Assembly: GCF_009295515.1 (NCBI RefSeq)
Contig: NZ_RQVV01000053.1
Location: 186,001-250,000 of the forward strand
DNA length: 64,000 nt
Direction of reading: 5' to 3'
Source: Erwinia endophytica
GTDB taxonomy: Bacteria > Pseudomonadota > Gammaproteobacteria > Enterobacterales > Enterobacteriaceae
The notes beneath the pieces were generated by a model, which searched no databases, was not told where the DNA came from, and worked only from the letters and a program-made list of their open reading frames with translations. The position numbers and the translations under genes were made by a program. Shown one piece after another: positions 1 to 8,791 of this stretch. Each line of letters begins with the position of its first letter. The first letter of the stretch is position 1.

Positions 1-351
1 ACCTTACAGCAGATTGCGCAGGCAACCGCCACGGATGTCAGTTTGAAGGCGTCGCAGCTTCGCCCGCCTCAGCAGTTGGATGCGGCCCTGGTGCAACGCG
101 CGCTGACGCAGGCCGCACGTCTCGGGATCAGCGCAATGCCGATGCATACGGTGGCGGGGCATGATGCCATCAGTCTGAGTTATCACTGCCCAAGTTGCCT
201 GTTGTTTGTTCCCAGCCAGGACGGTTTGTCACATAACGAGCGCGAATTCACCGCGCAGGACGATTTGCATCGTGGACTGGATGTGTTGCTGGCGCTGCTG
301 GCTGATCTCTGTCTGCATCCTACTGCCCAGCCAGAGGTGAGCGTATGCTAA
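1..351 (+). CDS. M20-family amidohydrolase, C-terminal fragment (N-carbamoyl amino acid hydrolase/allantoate amidohydrolase-like)
   Basis: The reading frame is open from the first base, so the N-terminus lies outside the window and only about 116 C-terminal residues are visible. The motif GHDA followed by VPSQDGLSHNEREFT is the typical C-terminal metal/substrate region of the M20 Zn hydrolases that open N-carbamoyl-L-amino acids, ureidoglycine derivatives or allantoate. The stop overlaps the start of the next gene by a few bases, so it is co-translated with the two kinases downstream. The family is well supported; the substrate cannot be told from this fragment. The first base is in frame, so any start inside the window is artificial. 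Confidence 0.75.
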   Translation, partial: TLQQIAQATATDVSLKASQLRPPQQLDAALVQRALTQAARLGISAMPMHTVAGHDAISLSYHCPSCLLFVPSQDGLSHNEREFTAQDDLHRGLDVLLALLADLCLHPTAQPEVSVC

Positions 352-1274
352 GCCGTTTACAGCAGGCGCTGCATGGCTGGCAGCCGGACAGCCAATGGTC
401 GATTCAACCCGGGACTCCCGGCGTGGCGTCGCCTCATCGCCTTGCCACCGAATGGGCCGGATTTCGCTTACACAGCGGCACGCAACCACTTTATGCCAAA
501 GTATTGCAAGATGATCAGCGCCGGTTGATTGATGTCCAGCGTAGCATCGACGCCAGTCGCGCCGCAGCGGAAATCGGACTGACTCCCGCAGTGCACTATG
601 CGGATGTTGCACAAGGCGTGGTGATTTACACCGCGCTTGATACGCGCTGGCATTGGGCCCGGCTGGATCAACTGATGCAACCCCGACATTTTACGCGGCT
701 GACCCGTCTGCTTGATCAACTGCATGAAATCAACCTGGCTCTGCCATCGCGTCAGGACGACATGCGGCATCTGCGTCAGCGCTGCCGGGAAGACGGAGTG
801 ATAATGTCCGATGAGCTGAACTGGCTGGGGGAATGTGTTGATCTGGCGTGGCAGGCGCTGAATCAGCAACCGCATCCCGCCGTATTGATCCACGGCGATC
901 CGATTGCCAGCAACTGGCTGGTGAATGAACAGGGTGACTGGCAATTGCTCGACTTCGATTACGCCAGCCTGGGCGATGCCTGGTACGACATCGCGGTATT
1001 GCTGAATGAGCGCATGCTGTTTGACCATCAATGGCGTGAGGCGATTGCCGCGTGGCACGGTAAGTGTACTGAAGCCGATTATGCCCGTTGCCGGTTATAT
1101 GCGCTGGCGGATGATTATTACTGGACATTGTGGGGGCTGTGGAACGGTCATTGCAGCTCGCGCGGTCTGGAGTTTGCCAAAGTGGGACAGTGGACGTTAT
1201 TGCGGTGCCGACAGAGCGCCCGCGATAGCCGTTTTGAACGTTGGTTAGCCCTGGTGGCGGGGAGTGCGGCATGA
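345..1274 (+). CDS. Aminoglycoside/choline-kinase-like phosphotransferase (APH fold) 1
   Basis: A 309-residue cytoplasmic protein of the APH/choline kinase fold. It shows the Brenner motif HGDPIASN (residues 183-190, catalytic Asp and metal-binding Asn) and the metal-binding LLDFDYA (201-207). Such enzymes transfer phosphate from ATP to hydroxyl groups of small molecules such as choline, ethanolamine, homoserine or aminoglycosides. The ATG overlaps the stop of the amidohydrolase gene, and its own stop overlaps the next kinase start as ATGA. The N-terminal half is divergent, so the substrate cannot be assigned. The operon setting, with a hydrolase and a Na+ symporter, suggests nutrient salvage rather than antibiotic resistance; that is inference. 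Confidence 0.75.
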   Translation: MLSRLQQALHGWQPDSQWSIQPGTPGVASPHRLATEWAGFRLHSGTQPLYAKVLQDDQRRLIDVQRSIDASRAAAEIGLTPAVHYADVAQGVVIYTALDTRWHWARLDQLMQPRHFTRLTRLLDQLHEINLALPSRQDDMRHLRQRCREDGVIMSDELNWLGECVDLAWQALNQQPHPAVLIHGDPIASNWLVNEQGDWQLLDFDYASLGDAWYDIAVLLNERMLFDHQWREAIAAWHGKCTEADYARCRLYALADDYYWTLWGLWNGHCSSRGLEFAKVGQWTLLRCRQSARDSRFERWLALVAGSAA

Positions 1275-2209
1275 GTAAACGTCTGGGAGAGGCTGAAAGT
1301 TGGCAGGAGAAACGGTTGGAGCAGGCGATCGCCGCAGTACCCGCCTGGCAGTCCTGTGATATTACCTATCGTCCGGTCAGCGGCGGTATCTCTAATGCGA
1401 ACTGGCGCGTTGATGTGGCGGGCGCCGCAGGCGCCTACTTTGTCAAAATTCCCGGTGAAGGAACTGAGCGTTATATCAATCGCGATACCGCGCATGAAGC
1501 CAGCCTGAAAGCGGCGCAAACCGGTTATGGCGTGCAGGTGGTGATGTATCTGCGTGAGTTAGGTGTCGAGATTTTTGAATTTATGGCGGGGTGGCGCAGC
1601 GCATCGAATCAGGATTTTCAGCAGCGGACGATCCGCCATCGGGCGTTACAGGCGCTGAAAAGCTTCAACGATCAGCCGCCGCTGCGGCAAACTAAAACCG
1701 TTTTTGAGATGCTGGATGAACATATCGCCCAGTTACACTCGTTACCTGCCGTGTTTTCCGCTGATGCGGCCTGGCTGCATCAGCAAAGCCAGCGGGCGCG
1801 TCAGGCACTGCAGTCGGCCGGGCTGGATCTGGTGCCTTGTATGAATGACACCCTGGCCGGTAATTTTATGCTCAACCAACATGATGATATTCGGTTGGTC
1901 GATTTTGAATATGCCTCGAATAATGATCGTTGTTATGAGCTGGCATTATGGTTTGGTGAAATGTTTTTTAGTGCGGAAACAGAGTGTGAATTACTGGAGG
2001 ATTATTTCGGCAAGGTAGATAACGCCTGTTTTGCACGGGTACAACTCTATAAATTTCTCGCCGATATGAAATGGTCTGCCTGGGCGATGATTCAACATCA
2101 TCTCGCTGATATTGATTTTGATTTTTCGAAATATGGCGCGTGGAAGACCATGCGTGCCCGCAGCGTGCTCTATCATCCTGACTGGGAAAACTGGTTGCAC
2201 GCGGTGTAA
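1271..2209 (+). CDS. Choline/ethanolamine-kinase-like phosphotransferase 2
   Basis: A 312-residue protein starting at the ATG that overlaps the previous stop (ATGA); an upstream in-frame start at 1241 is less likely. It has an N-terminal nucleotide-loop SGGISNANW (37-45) typical of choline/ethanolamine kinases, and DFEYAS (211-216) for metal binding. The Brenner motif reads MNDTLAGN (191-198): the usual His is Met but the catalytic Asp and the Asn remain, so activity is plausible. It follows a kinase of a different subfamily, and the two may act on successive or alternative substrates delivered by the symporter downstream. The substrate is unknown. Confidence 0.75.
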   Translation: MSKRLGEAESWQEKRLEQAIAAVPAWQSCDITYRPVSGGISNANWRVDVAGAAGAYFVKIPGEGTERYINRDTAHEASLKAAQTGYGVQVVMYLRELGVEIFEFMAGWRSASNQDFQQRTIRHRALQALKSFNDQPPLRQTKTVFEMLDEHIAQLHSLPAVFSADAAWLHQQSQRARQALQSAGLDLVPCMNDTLAGNFMLNQHDDIRLVDFEYASNNDRCYELALWFGEMFFSAETECELLEDYFGKVDNACFARVQLYKFLADMKWSAWAMIQHHLADIDFDFSKYGAWKTMRARSVLYHPDWENWLHAV

Positions 2210-2452
2210 TGATTAAATAAACGAGATCAATCGCGCGGTATACCGTGCGCTGAAGCGTCGTTATTGCCTGTTTTTTTATCGGGAAACCCTGTTTATCTCC
2301 GTGATACGCCATGTTGCCGGACAAAAACGTCAATGTGTTGTTGCATCATGCTGGTGTTGGCGTCGATGCGTCAGCGGCTTGACGTCTGACGGATATAACA
2401 GCACCGCTAAGGGAGTGTGAAGCCATTAATTATCCATGCCGGGGAGGTTGTT

Positions 2453-2722
2453 ATGAGTTCGATGATCATGTCGCGTAGTCTGCAAGCACGAATCGGTTTA
2501 AAAAATAAAATCTTTGCCCTTTATCTGTTGGCATTATTATTACTGGCCTTGTTCCCACCGTTATATTTAAGTGTCAGTGGCAATAAACAGTTATTCCTGG
2601 GGATACCGATGCCAATTATTTACTGGTTAGCCATCGCCGCTTTTCTCGGGATCGGTTTGTGGGTGATGTATCTTGCTGAATGCGCTTTTGGGGAAATTCC
2701 CGAAGATGAGGAACTGTCATGA
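2453..2722 (+). CDS. Small two-TM membrane protein coupled to SSS symporter
   Basis: An 89-residue protein beginning at the ATG preceded by a strong GGGGAGG five bases upstream; a GTG at 2417 is a weaker alternative. It has two hydrophobic helices, around residues 19-45 and 52-75, and an acidic tail (PEDEEL). Its stop overlaps the ATG of the symporter as ATGA. Small two-helix partners beside SSS symporters are known (for example YhdT beside PanF), so an accessory subunit is likely. No catalytic motif is visible. The gap of about 240 bases before it could hold its own promoter. Confidence 0.7.
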   Translation: MSSMIMSRSLQARIGLKNKIFALYLLALLLLALFPPLYLSVSGNKQLFLGIPMPIIYWLAIAAFLGIGLWVMYLAECAFGEIPEDEELS

Positions 2723-4245
2723 ATATCTCTGCTGTTGAGCCACACTATTTTATTACCTTCGGTATGATGGGGCTGTTTTTAGCGGTGATGATCGGCGTGT
2801 TATATGCGACTAACCGGAAAAGCACCTCGTTTGCGGATTACGCGGTCGGCGGCCGGGCGTACGGTCCGTGGTATATCGCCATGAGCTATACCAACTCGTG
2901 GTGGCCTGGCGCGACGTTTACCGCGTTCTTTGCGTTGTCAGTGAGTGGGGTGATTGGTTTTTATGGCGCGGTTTACTCAACACTTGGGGTAACGGCGATG
3001 TACCTGATGGCTCGTCGAGCCTGGACATGGGGGCAACATTTTAATCTCACCACTCAACCGGATCTGCTGGGGATGCGTTACAACAGTCCGGCGGTAAAAC
3101 GCGTGGCCTCAATCATCGGTATCATCTGTGTATTTCCCTGGGTCGTGATGGGCATTCAGGCGCTGGCGCTATTGGTGGAGTTCGCCAGTTTTGGCCGTCT
3201 GGGCGTGACCAGCTGTCTGATAGCCGGGGTGCTGTTGATTCTGGTACGTCAGTACTGGACGGTTAGTATGGGAATGCGTGGTCTGATCATGACGGATATG
3301 TATCAGGGCATCATCGCTTATGGGCTGGGGGCGCTGGTGTGTGTGATCCTGCTGTTTACTGGCGATCATGGCTATAGCCAGCTGGCCAGTTTGCCGCCGA
3401 ATATGTTGCAAATCCCTGGTGCCGCAGGCAGTCATTATGGTCGCTGGTATATGTTCAGTCTGATTTTTACCGGTGTGGTCGGTTCAATGTGCTGGCCGAT
3501 GAGTTTTCAGCGGATCTACACCGCCAGCGGTATTCGGGCGGTGAAAAAGGGAACCCTGTTAACCATCCTGTTAGTTGGCGGTTTCTATGCGATTTTAATG
3601 CTGTTCGCTACGGCGGTCAGCCAGGAGCCCGGTGTACAGGCTAATCCACAGCAGGGCTTCTTTACTGCACTGTTTGAACAGGGTGGCCCATGGTTGCTGG
3701 CTATTGCGTTGGTGATTGTGCTGGCGGCCAGTATTGGCCATGTCGATGGCTGTGTCCAGGTGTGTGGTACGCAGTTTGCCAATGACCTCGCGACATGGAA
3801 TCAACCCCGTAGTGATCGTCAACTGACCGTACTGGCGAAATCCGGCATGGTGGTATTTATTATCGCTGCCGCCTTGCTGGCTTATCTGACCTTTAACTAT
3901 TCACGTCTGCAACTGCTGGCACAGATTTCCTATCAGGGCATTATTCAACTGGCGGTACCGTTGTTTTTCGGCATATTCAGCCGTTTTGGCAACAAGCAGG
4001 GAGCCTTGCTGGGCATGGTGACCGGGATTGTTATCGCCATTGTGTTAACGGTGTTTTTCCCGGATGACATTCCAGTGCTGGGATCGTTGACCAGCGGCAT
4101 TGTGGGCCTGGCCGGCAACGTGGCGGCATTCATCGTTTGCGGGGTGATGTTCAAAACTGATGCCACGGAGAAAAAACGGGTAGAGGCGCTGTTTGCACTG
4201 GCGGATGGTCCGGCACAACTGCCTGGTAAAGCCGTATTGAGTTAA
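2719..4245 (+). CDS. Sodium:solute symporter (SSS family)
   Basis: A 508-residue inner-membrane carrier with about 13 hydrophobic segments. The N-terminal signature, with a RKSTSFADYAVGGR-type loop followed by a Trp/Pro-rich helix (NSWWPGATFTAFFALS), is characteristic of the SSS family, which uses Na+ to import sugars, amino acids, pantothenate, choline-like compounds or urea. It is translationally coupled to the small membrane protein upstream and ends the operon at a strong terminator. Following two kinases and an amidohydrolase, it probably imports a compound that is then phosphorylated or hydrolysed. The substrate is not determinable by eye. Confidence 0.85.
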   Translation: MNISAVEPHYFITFGMMGLFLAVMIGVLYATNRKSTSFADYAVGGRAYGPWYIAMSYTNSWWPGATFTAFFALSVSGVIGFYGAVYSTLGVTAMYLMARRAWTWGQHFNLTTQPDLLGMRYNSPAVKRVASIIGIICVFPWVVMGIQALALLVEFASFGRLGVTSCLIAGVLLILVRQYWTVSMGMRGLIMTDMYQGIIAYGLGALVCVILLFTGDHGYSQLASLPPNMLQIPGAAGSHYGRWYMFSLIFTGVVGSMCWPMSFQRIYTASGIRAVKKGTLLTILLVGGFYAILMLFATAVSQEPGVQANPQQGFFTALFEQGGPWLLAIALVIVLAASIGHVDGCVQVCGTQFANDLATWNQPRSDRQLTVLAKSGMVVFIIAAALLAYLTFNYSRLQLLAQISYQGIIQLAVPLFFGIFSRFGNKQGALLGMVTGIVIAIVLTVFFPDDIPVLGSLTSGIVGLAGNVAAFIVCGVMFKTDATEKKRVEALFALADGPAQLPGKAVLS

Positions 4246-4268
4246 CCAGAAGCATTAAGCTGCATGAC

Positions 4269-4296
4269 ACGGGCCGGGTGATGGCCCGTTTTTTTG
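4269..4296 (+). terminator. Rho-independent terminator after the symporter gene
   Basis: A perfect 7-bp stem ACGGGCC / GGCCCGT with a 7-base loop, followed directly by a run of eight T. It closes the 0-4.2 kb operon. Confidence 0.9.
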
Positions 4297-4681
4297 TGCC
4301 TTAATTCTGACGGCGTGACCCACAATGAGTGTGCATGGTGGCGATGATGGATGTTATTATGACATTAAATGTTATTAAAATGTTTAGAAATTAACATTTA
4401 CTCGGGTATCATCAGGAAGATGAAATAATGATGCTATCGCCATCATCCTTCACGCCGCAAGCGCAGTCTGCATTATTAACTGATCTATTGGTTGTTTGCC
4501 GGACGCGTGATCCGCCCTGGCTACCTGAACCGGTTAGGACCCGCGCCGACGTGGCGCAAAAACGCTGTTGGTGTGTTGTCCCGCCATACAAATGATTTGG
4601 TGAGTCTCTGAGAGGGAATGGCTGATTTTAACTGGCAGATCATGTGGGTGAGAAACGTGCTGCCTTGCAATTGGATGAACA
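4297..4681 (+). other. Leader/intergenic region before the Na+/H+ antiporter gene
   Basis: This stretch between the terminator and the antiporter ATG is A+T rich in its first 130 bases (likely promoter region) and more mixed later. No convincing ORF is present; the frame at 4618-4821 merely overlaps the antiporter start. I looked for a known metal or pH riboswitch and did not find a consensus I could defend. A long 5' leader remains possible. Confidence 0.4.
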
Positions 4682-6343
4682 ATGGAAAGTGTTTTTACCA
4701 TCTTAGTGCTATTAACCACCGTAGGCTTATCCGGATTTGTAACCCGCGTTATCGCTCTAAAGTTACCTCTTCCGCTGATTCAGATCTTGTTGGGCTGTGT
4801 ACTGGCATGGCCGGGTTTTAGCCTGCATGTTACCTTTGATCCTGAGTTTTTCATGATGCTGTTTATCCCACCGTTACTGTTTGCTGATGCCTGGCGTATC
4901 CCGAAGCGTGAGTTCTTCAGGCAACGAGGCGCTATCCTGGCGTTGGCGTTGGGCCTGGCGTTGGTGACTGTACCGGTTATCGGTTATTCGGTTCATGCGT
5001 TAATCCCGGCGATACCACTGTCGGTGGCTTTCGCGTTGGCCGCGGTGCTGGCGCCAACCGATGCGGTCGCTTTATCGGGGATTGCCGGTAAAGGCGCAAT
5101 ACCCAGTAATCTGCGGCATATTCTGGAAGGCGAAGCGTTGATGAATGACGCATCGGGCCTGGTGGCGCTGAGGTTTGCCATCGCAGCGGCCATGACCGGC
5201 GTTTTTTCACTGCGTCATGCGTTTCTCAGTTTTGTGATGATTGCGGTTGGCGGACTGGCGATTGGGGCGGCGATAGGCTGGCTTTCTATTGTGCTCTCCA
5301 GTTGGTTTAAAAAGCGGGCGAGCGATGAAGATCCGGCTGCGGGGGTCATCATGATGCTACTGCTGCCGTTTGCCGCATACCTGTCGGCTGAACGGGCCGG
5401 ATGTTCGGGGATACTTGCGGCAGTAGCGGCTGGCATGATGATGAATTACCAGAGCCTGCGAGCGGATATGTCAATTGTGACGCGTCTGCGGATCAGGGGA
5501 ACCTGGGGGATGATCGAGTTCGTCTTTAATGGTATGACCTTTATTTTGTTAGGGTTACAGCTTCCGCACATTATCGGCTCGGCACTGATCGCCGCTGAAG
5601 CACAGGGCTATACGCATATGGTGGTACTCATTGGCTACGTGTTGCTGGTGCTGATGATGTTGCACTTATTGCGCTTTGGCTGGATGTGGGGATTGCGCTG
5701 GCTTGCCCGGCGTCGTAGACAACGCAATGCCACCGATCTGGCAGTGAGCGGCTGGCGTCCGTTAATCATTATGACCCTTGGCGGCGTCCGTGGCGCGGTA
5801 ACACTGGCGGGCGCACTGTCTTTGCCTATTTTATTACCGGATGGCATGCCTTTTCCCGGGCGTGAAATGGCTATTTTTATCGCATCAGGCACGATTCTCT
5901 GTTCGTTACTGGTGGCGATTGTTGGATTGCCAATGGTATTACACGGCGTGAGTGGCAAAGAGGATGGGCTCGCGGCTGAGGAACGTTATGCGCGTATTGA
6001 AGCCGCGCAGGCCGCCATTCGGGCACTGGCTGAGACTCATGATCAGATTAAGGTGGGACTGGATGAGTCGGCAACGGTGCGGGTAGCCGATTGTTTCGCC
6101 CGAGTCATGGATCTTTACCGACGGCATCTGGAAGTGCTTGGCGCGGACCAGACCGCAGATGAAATGGCCCGTCTTGATGATCAGGTAGATATCAAACTGC
6201 GTACCCGGGGATTGCAGGCACAGCGAGCTGAGCTGTTGCGGTTGCGCAGGCGCCAGAAGATCAATGATGAAACGCTGAACAAGTTACTTGCTGAAATTGA
6301 TTTGGCGGAAGCCGCACTCTTCACTCGATCGCGTACAGTCTAA
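4682..6343 (+). CDS. CPA1-family Na+/H+ antiporter (NhaP/YjcE-like)
   Basis: A 553-residue inner-membrane protein with about 12 hydrophobic segments in the first 410 residues and a charged cytoplasmic C-terminal tail of about 130 residues rich in Arg/Glu, probably helical. The segment APTDAVALSG followed by EGEALMNDASGLVALR carries the ion-binding Asp residues of the CPA1 (a_cpa1) family. Its length matches E. coli YjcE (549 aa), and the family exchanges Na+ (or K+) for protons in pH and salt homeostasis. It is a single gene, preceded by a long leader and followed after about 80 bases by the nucleotide-carrier-like gene. Confidence 0.85.
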   Translation: MESVFTILVLLTTVGLSGFVTRVIALKLPLPLIQILLGCVLAWPGFSLHVTFDPEFFMMLFIPPLLFADAWRIPKREFFRQRGAILALALGLALVTVPVIGYSVHALIPAIPLSVAFALAAVLAPTDAVALSGIAGKGAIPSNLRHILEGEALMNDASGLVALRFAIAAAMTGVFSLRHAFLSFVMIAVGGLAIGAAIGWLSIVLSSWFKKRASDEDPAAGVIMMLLLPFAAYLSAERAGCSGILAAVAAGMMMNYQSLRADMSIVTRLRIRGTWGMIEFVFNGMTFILLGLQLPHIIGSALIAAEAQGYTHMVVLIGYVLLVLMMLHLLRFGWMWGLRWLARRRRQRNATDLAVSGWRPLIIMTLGGVRGAVTLAGALSLPILLPDGMPFPGREMAIFIASGTILCSLLVAIVGLPMVLHGVSGKEDGLAAEERYARIEAAQAAIRALAETHDQIKVGLDESATVRVADCFARVMDLYRRHLEVLGADQTADEMARLDDQVDIKLRTRGLQAQRAELLRLRRRQKINDETLNKLLAEIDLAEAALFTRSRTV

Positions 6344-6421
6344 AGAGAGGGCAGAGTCCGATTTTACCGTCGCGGTCACGATGTTATGCGGTCTGGCAGG
6401 CAGATTGTCGAGAGAGATGCT

Positions 6422-7750
6422 ATGCAAACAGCCTTGAATAAAGCGGTGAAAAATCGGCTGGTAAGACTGACCCAGCTGGCTGGAGTTCGGCAGGAAGAGC
6501 TGCGACCGCTATGCTGGTGCGGGGTGTATATTTTCTGTGTGCTGTCAGCTTACTATGTTATCCGTCCCGTGCGTGACGCGTTTGGTAGTGCGAATGGAGC
6601 GGAGGATCTCCAGTGGTTGTTCAGCGCCACGCTTATCGCCATGCTGGTGTGCAATTTGCCGTTCGCTGCGTTGTCGCGCCGCCTCTCTCGCCAGCGGGCC
6701 ATCACCCTGTTTTATCGTTTTTTCATCGCCTGCCTGTTGCTGTTCGCCTTGCTGATCTCTGTGCTCAATGCTCCGGGGCGTCTCTGGCTGGGACGTGTAT
6801 TTTTTGTCTGGGTATCCGTATTTAATCTGTATGTGGTGTCCATTTTTTGGATGCTGATAGTCGATATTTTTGACAGCGACCGTGGCAAACGCCTGTTCGC
6901 GCTGATGGCTGCCGGCGCTACGTTGGGCGCTATAGCCGGCTCGCTGTTTACCATCACGTTGGTCAAAGTGGCAGGACCGGCAGGGTTGTTTTTATTGGCT
7001 GCCGTTCTGCTGGAATTAGCGGTCTGTTGCGTCCGACGCCTGACGCATTTAGCACCGCAGTTGCGTCATCCGTCCCGGCGTGTGGACGAAAATGACGGAC
7101 GACCGCTGGGGGGCGGCATCCTGAGCGGCATTGGCCACACGTTTCGCTCGCCTTATCTGCTGAATATTTGTCTTTACATGATATTGTTCTCGGTGACGTC
7201 GACGTTTCTCTATTTCCGTCAGGCGGAACTGGCGCGGCACGCGTTCTCTAATGATGGTGCCCGCTCCACGTTTTTCGCCAGCCTGGACTTGCTGGTCAAT
7301 GTGTTGACTCTCACGGTGCAAATCCTGGCCACCGGTCAGTTGCTGAGTCGTTTTGGCACCACCGCCGTGTTGATTATTCTGCCGGTACTGACTGTCGTGG
7401 GCTTTCTGGCGCTGGCATGGCAACCGTCACTGTTGGCTCTGGCTCTCTTTTCCGTCGTGCGGCGTGCCAGTAACTTCGCCATTGCCCGACCAACACGGGA
7501 GCTGTTGTTTACCGTGCTGAATCGGGAAGACAAATACAAAGCTAAAAGTTTTATCGATACCGCGGTTTATCGGGCGGGGGATCAGGTTGGCGCATGGAGC
7601 TGGACTGCGGCTGGCATGCTCGGCAGTTCCGGACCGGTATGGCTGTGGCTTGCCGTGCCGTTATCGGTATTCTGGCTGCTTAACAGCCTGTGGCTGGGGC
7701 AGCGGCAACAGCGTTTGGCATCGGCGCCTCAGGCGAATGCCCCGAGATAG
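6422..7750 (+). CDS. ATP/ADP-translocase-like (Tlc/NTP-NDP exchange type) membrane carrier
   Basis: A membrane protein of about 443 residues with around 11-12 TM segments. The N-terminal motif SAYYVIRPVRDAFG and the intracellular DIFDSDRGKRLFALMAAGATLGAIAG resemble bacterial NTP/NDP exchange transporter (TLC) relatives, which are distantly MFS-like. The start at 6422 has an AGAGAG five bases upstream; an in-frame ATG at 6386 would add 12 residues. True nucleotide exchangers are typical of intracellular bacteria; free-living homologues have unknown substrates, so nucleotide transport should not be assumed. No operon partner is evident. Confidence 0.65.
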   Translation: MQTALNKAVKNRLVRLTQLAGVRQEELRPLCWCGVYIFCVLSAYYVIRPVRDAFGSANGAEDLQWLFSATLIAMLVCNLPFAALSRRLSRQRAITLFYRFFIACLLLFALLISVLNAPGRLWLGRVFFVWVSVFNLYVVSIFWMLIVDIFDSDRGKRLFALMAAGATLGAIAGSLFTITLVKVAGPAGLFLLAAVLLELAVCCVRRLTHLAPQLRHPSRRVDENDGRPLGGGILSGIGHTFRSPYLLNICLYMILFSVTSTFLYFRQAELARHAFSNDGARSTFFASLDLLVNVLTLTVQILATGQLLSRFGTTAVLIILPVLTVVGFLALAWQPSLLALALFSVVRRASNFAIARPTRELLFTVLNREDKYKAKSFIDTAVYRAGDQVGAWSWTAAGMLGSSGPVWLWLAVPLSVFWLLNSLWLGQRQQRLASAPQANAPR

Positions 7751-7955
7751 GTCATGATGAAAACGATTATCTCAGACCCGGTACCCCCATGATCAGCGGC
7801 ACCCTCCCGATATGACTTTTACCATTTTTGTCTGCTATCGCTATAGTGCCCAGAAAATTTATAATTAATTGATATATATAAGTTAAAAATTTATTTTTAT
7901 GTGTCGTTGTCATTTGACAAGGGGGGCGCCAAAGCCTGGGTTATCCAGGTAACAT

Positions 7956-7973
7956 TCGTGATGTTCATCACAT
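7956..7973 (+). promoter_or_regulatory. CRP-like site upstream of the cupin gene
   Basis: The sequence CGTGATGTTCATCACA contains the half-sites GTGA and TCAC spaced by six bases, close to the CRP consensus TGTGA-N6-TCACA. It lies about 45 bases before the ATG at 8018, a plausible position for regulating the cupin gene by carbon status. Match by eye only. Confidence 0.5.
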
Positions 7974-8017
7974 TAAACAGCGCCCATTGGGCCCGTAAAT
8001 GCTGTACGGAGGTCGAT

Positions 8018-8617
8018 ATGGCAATGTGTTCACGTCGGGATTTTATGCGGTTCATCTCTTGCCTGGCCGCGAGCGCGCCGGTATTGCTGCAAGCGGCGAC
8101 GCAAACAAATTCAGCCGCGACAATGCAGGCGCAACGCTTACCGTTGGAAGCCAATGGCTGGGTGCCTAATAACCCACATCTACCGGTATTGCTTTATCGT
8201 CATGTGCTTAGTGGCGCAACGGCAGCGGTGGCGGGTACCGAAGCCTTGTTCGAACGTACCGGCTGGCCGCCTCAGTGGGTGGCCAGCGTTTACCCTTTCC
8301 ACCATTACCACAGTACCGCGCATGAAGTCCTGGGTTTCGTCAGCGGCGAGGCTCGCCTGATGTTGGGCGGGCCCGGTGGACATGAGGTCACCGTGCAGGC
8401 TGGCGATGTGGCGTTGCTACCTGCTGGCACGGGGCATTGCAATTTGGCGAGCAGTGATGATTTCGTTGTCGTCGGTGCTTATCCACCCCGGCAGGATTGG
8501 GATATATGCCGGGAGCCGCCCTCTAAAGCCATGCTGGAGCGTATCGCGCATCTGCCGTTTCCGCACAGCGATCCTGTCTATGGTGTGCAGGGGCCATTGC
8601 GGCAGGCGTGGAGCTGA
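8018..8617 (+). CDS. Cupin-domain protein (YjlB-like) with Tat-type signal
   Basis: A 199-residue protein beginning at the ATG with GGAGG six bases upstream; the longer in-frame ORF from 7901 lacks such a site. The N-terminus has a twin-arginine pattern SRRDFMRF followed by a hydrophobic stretch and a small-residue end (LLQAAT), suggesting Tat export. The body contains the cupin metal motif [16 protein letters not shown] and the second motif with PAGTGH, as in YjlB-type cupins, a family of unknown reaction. An exported cupin implies a folded metalloprotein sent to the periplasm. A CRP-like site precedes the gene. Confidence 0.75.
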   Translation: MAMCSRRDFMRFISCLAASAPVLLQAATQTNSAATMQAQRLPLEANGWVPNNPHLPVLLYRHVLSGATAAVAGTEALFERTGWPPQWVASVYPFHHYHSTAHEVLGFVSGEARLMLGGPGGHEVTVQAGDVALLPAGTGHCNLASSDDFVVVGAYPPRQDWDICREPPSKAMLERIAHLPFPHSDPVYGVQGPLRQAWS

Positions 8618-8791
8618 GTGGCGTTTCACTCACACATGATATCTGTCGTCCTGAGCTCGCTGTTGTGGAGGCGATCGCTCCGTGCTGCATCTTTGCAGGC
8701 TATCCCGAAGCACAACAGTGCGAGTGAGAGGGGTAAAAACGGCGGGGTAACTCAGACACACAGCCACCGGAAATCGCAGAGGAGGAATGTT

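Noticed and set aside
1968-2333. 121-codon minus-strand ORF over the end of kinase 2
   Set aside because: Antisense shadow of the kinase gene extended by chance into the intergenic gap.
4440-4681. Possible pH- or Mn-responsive riboswitch in the leader of the Na+/H+ antiporter gene
   Set aside because: The leader is long but I could not find the conserved elements of the yybP-ykoY/PRE class or any other known riboswitch.
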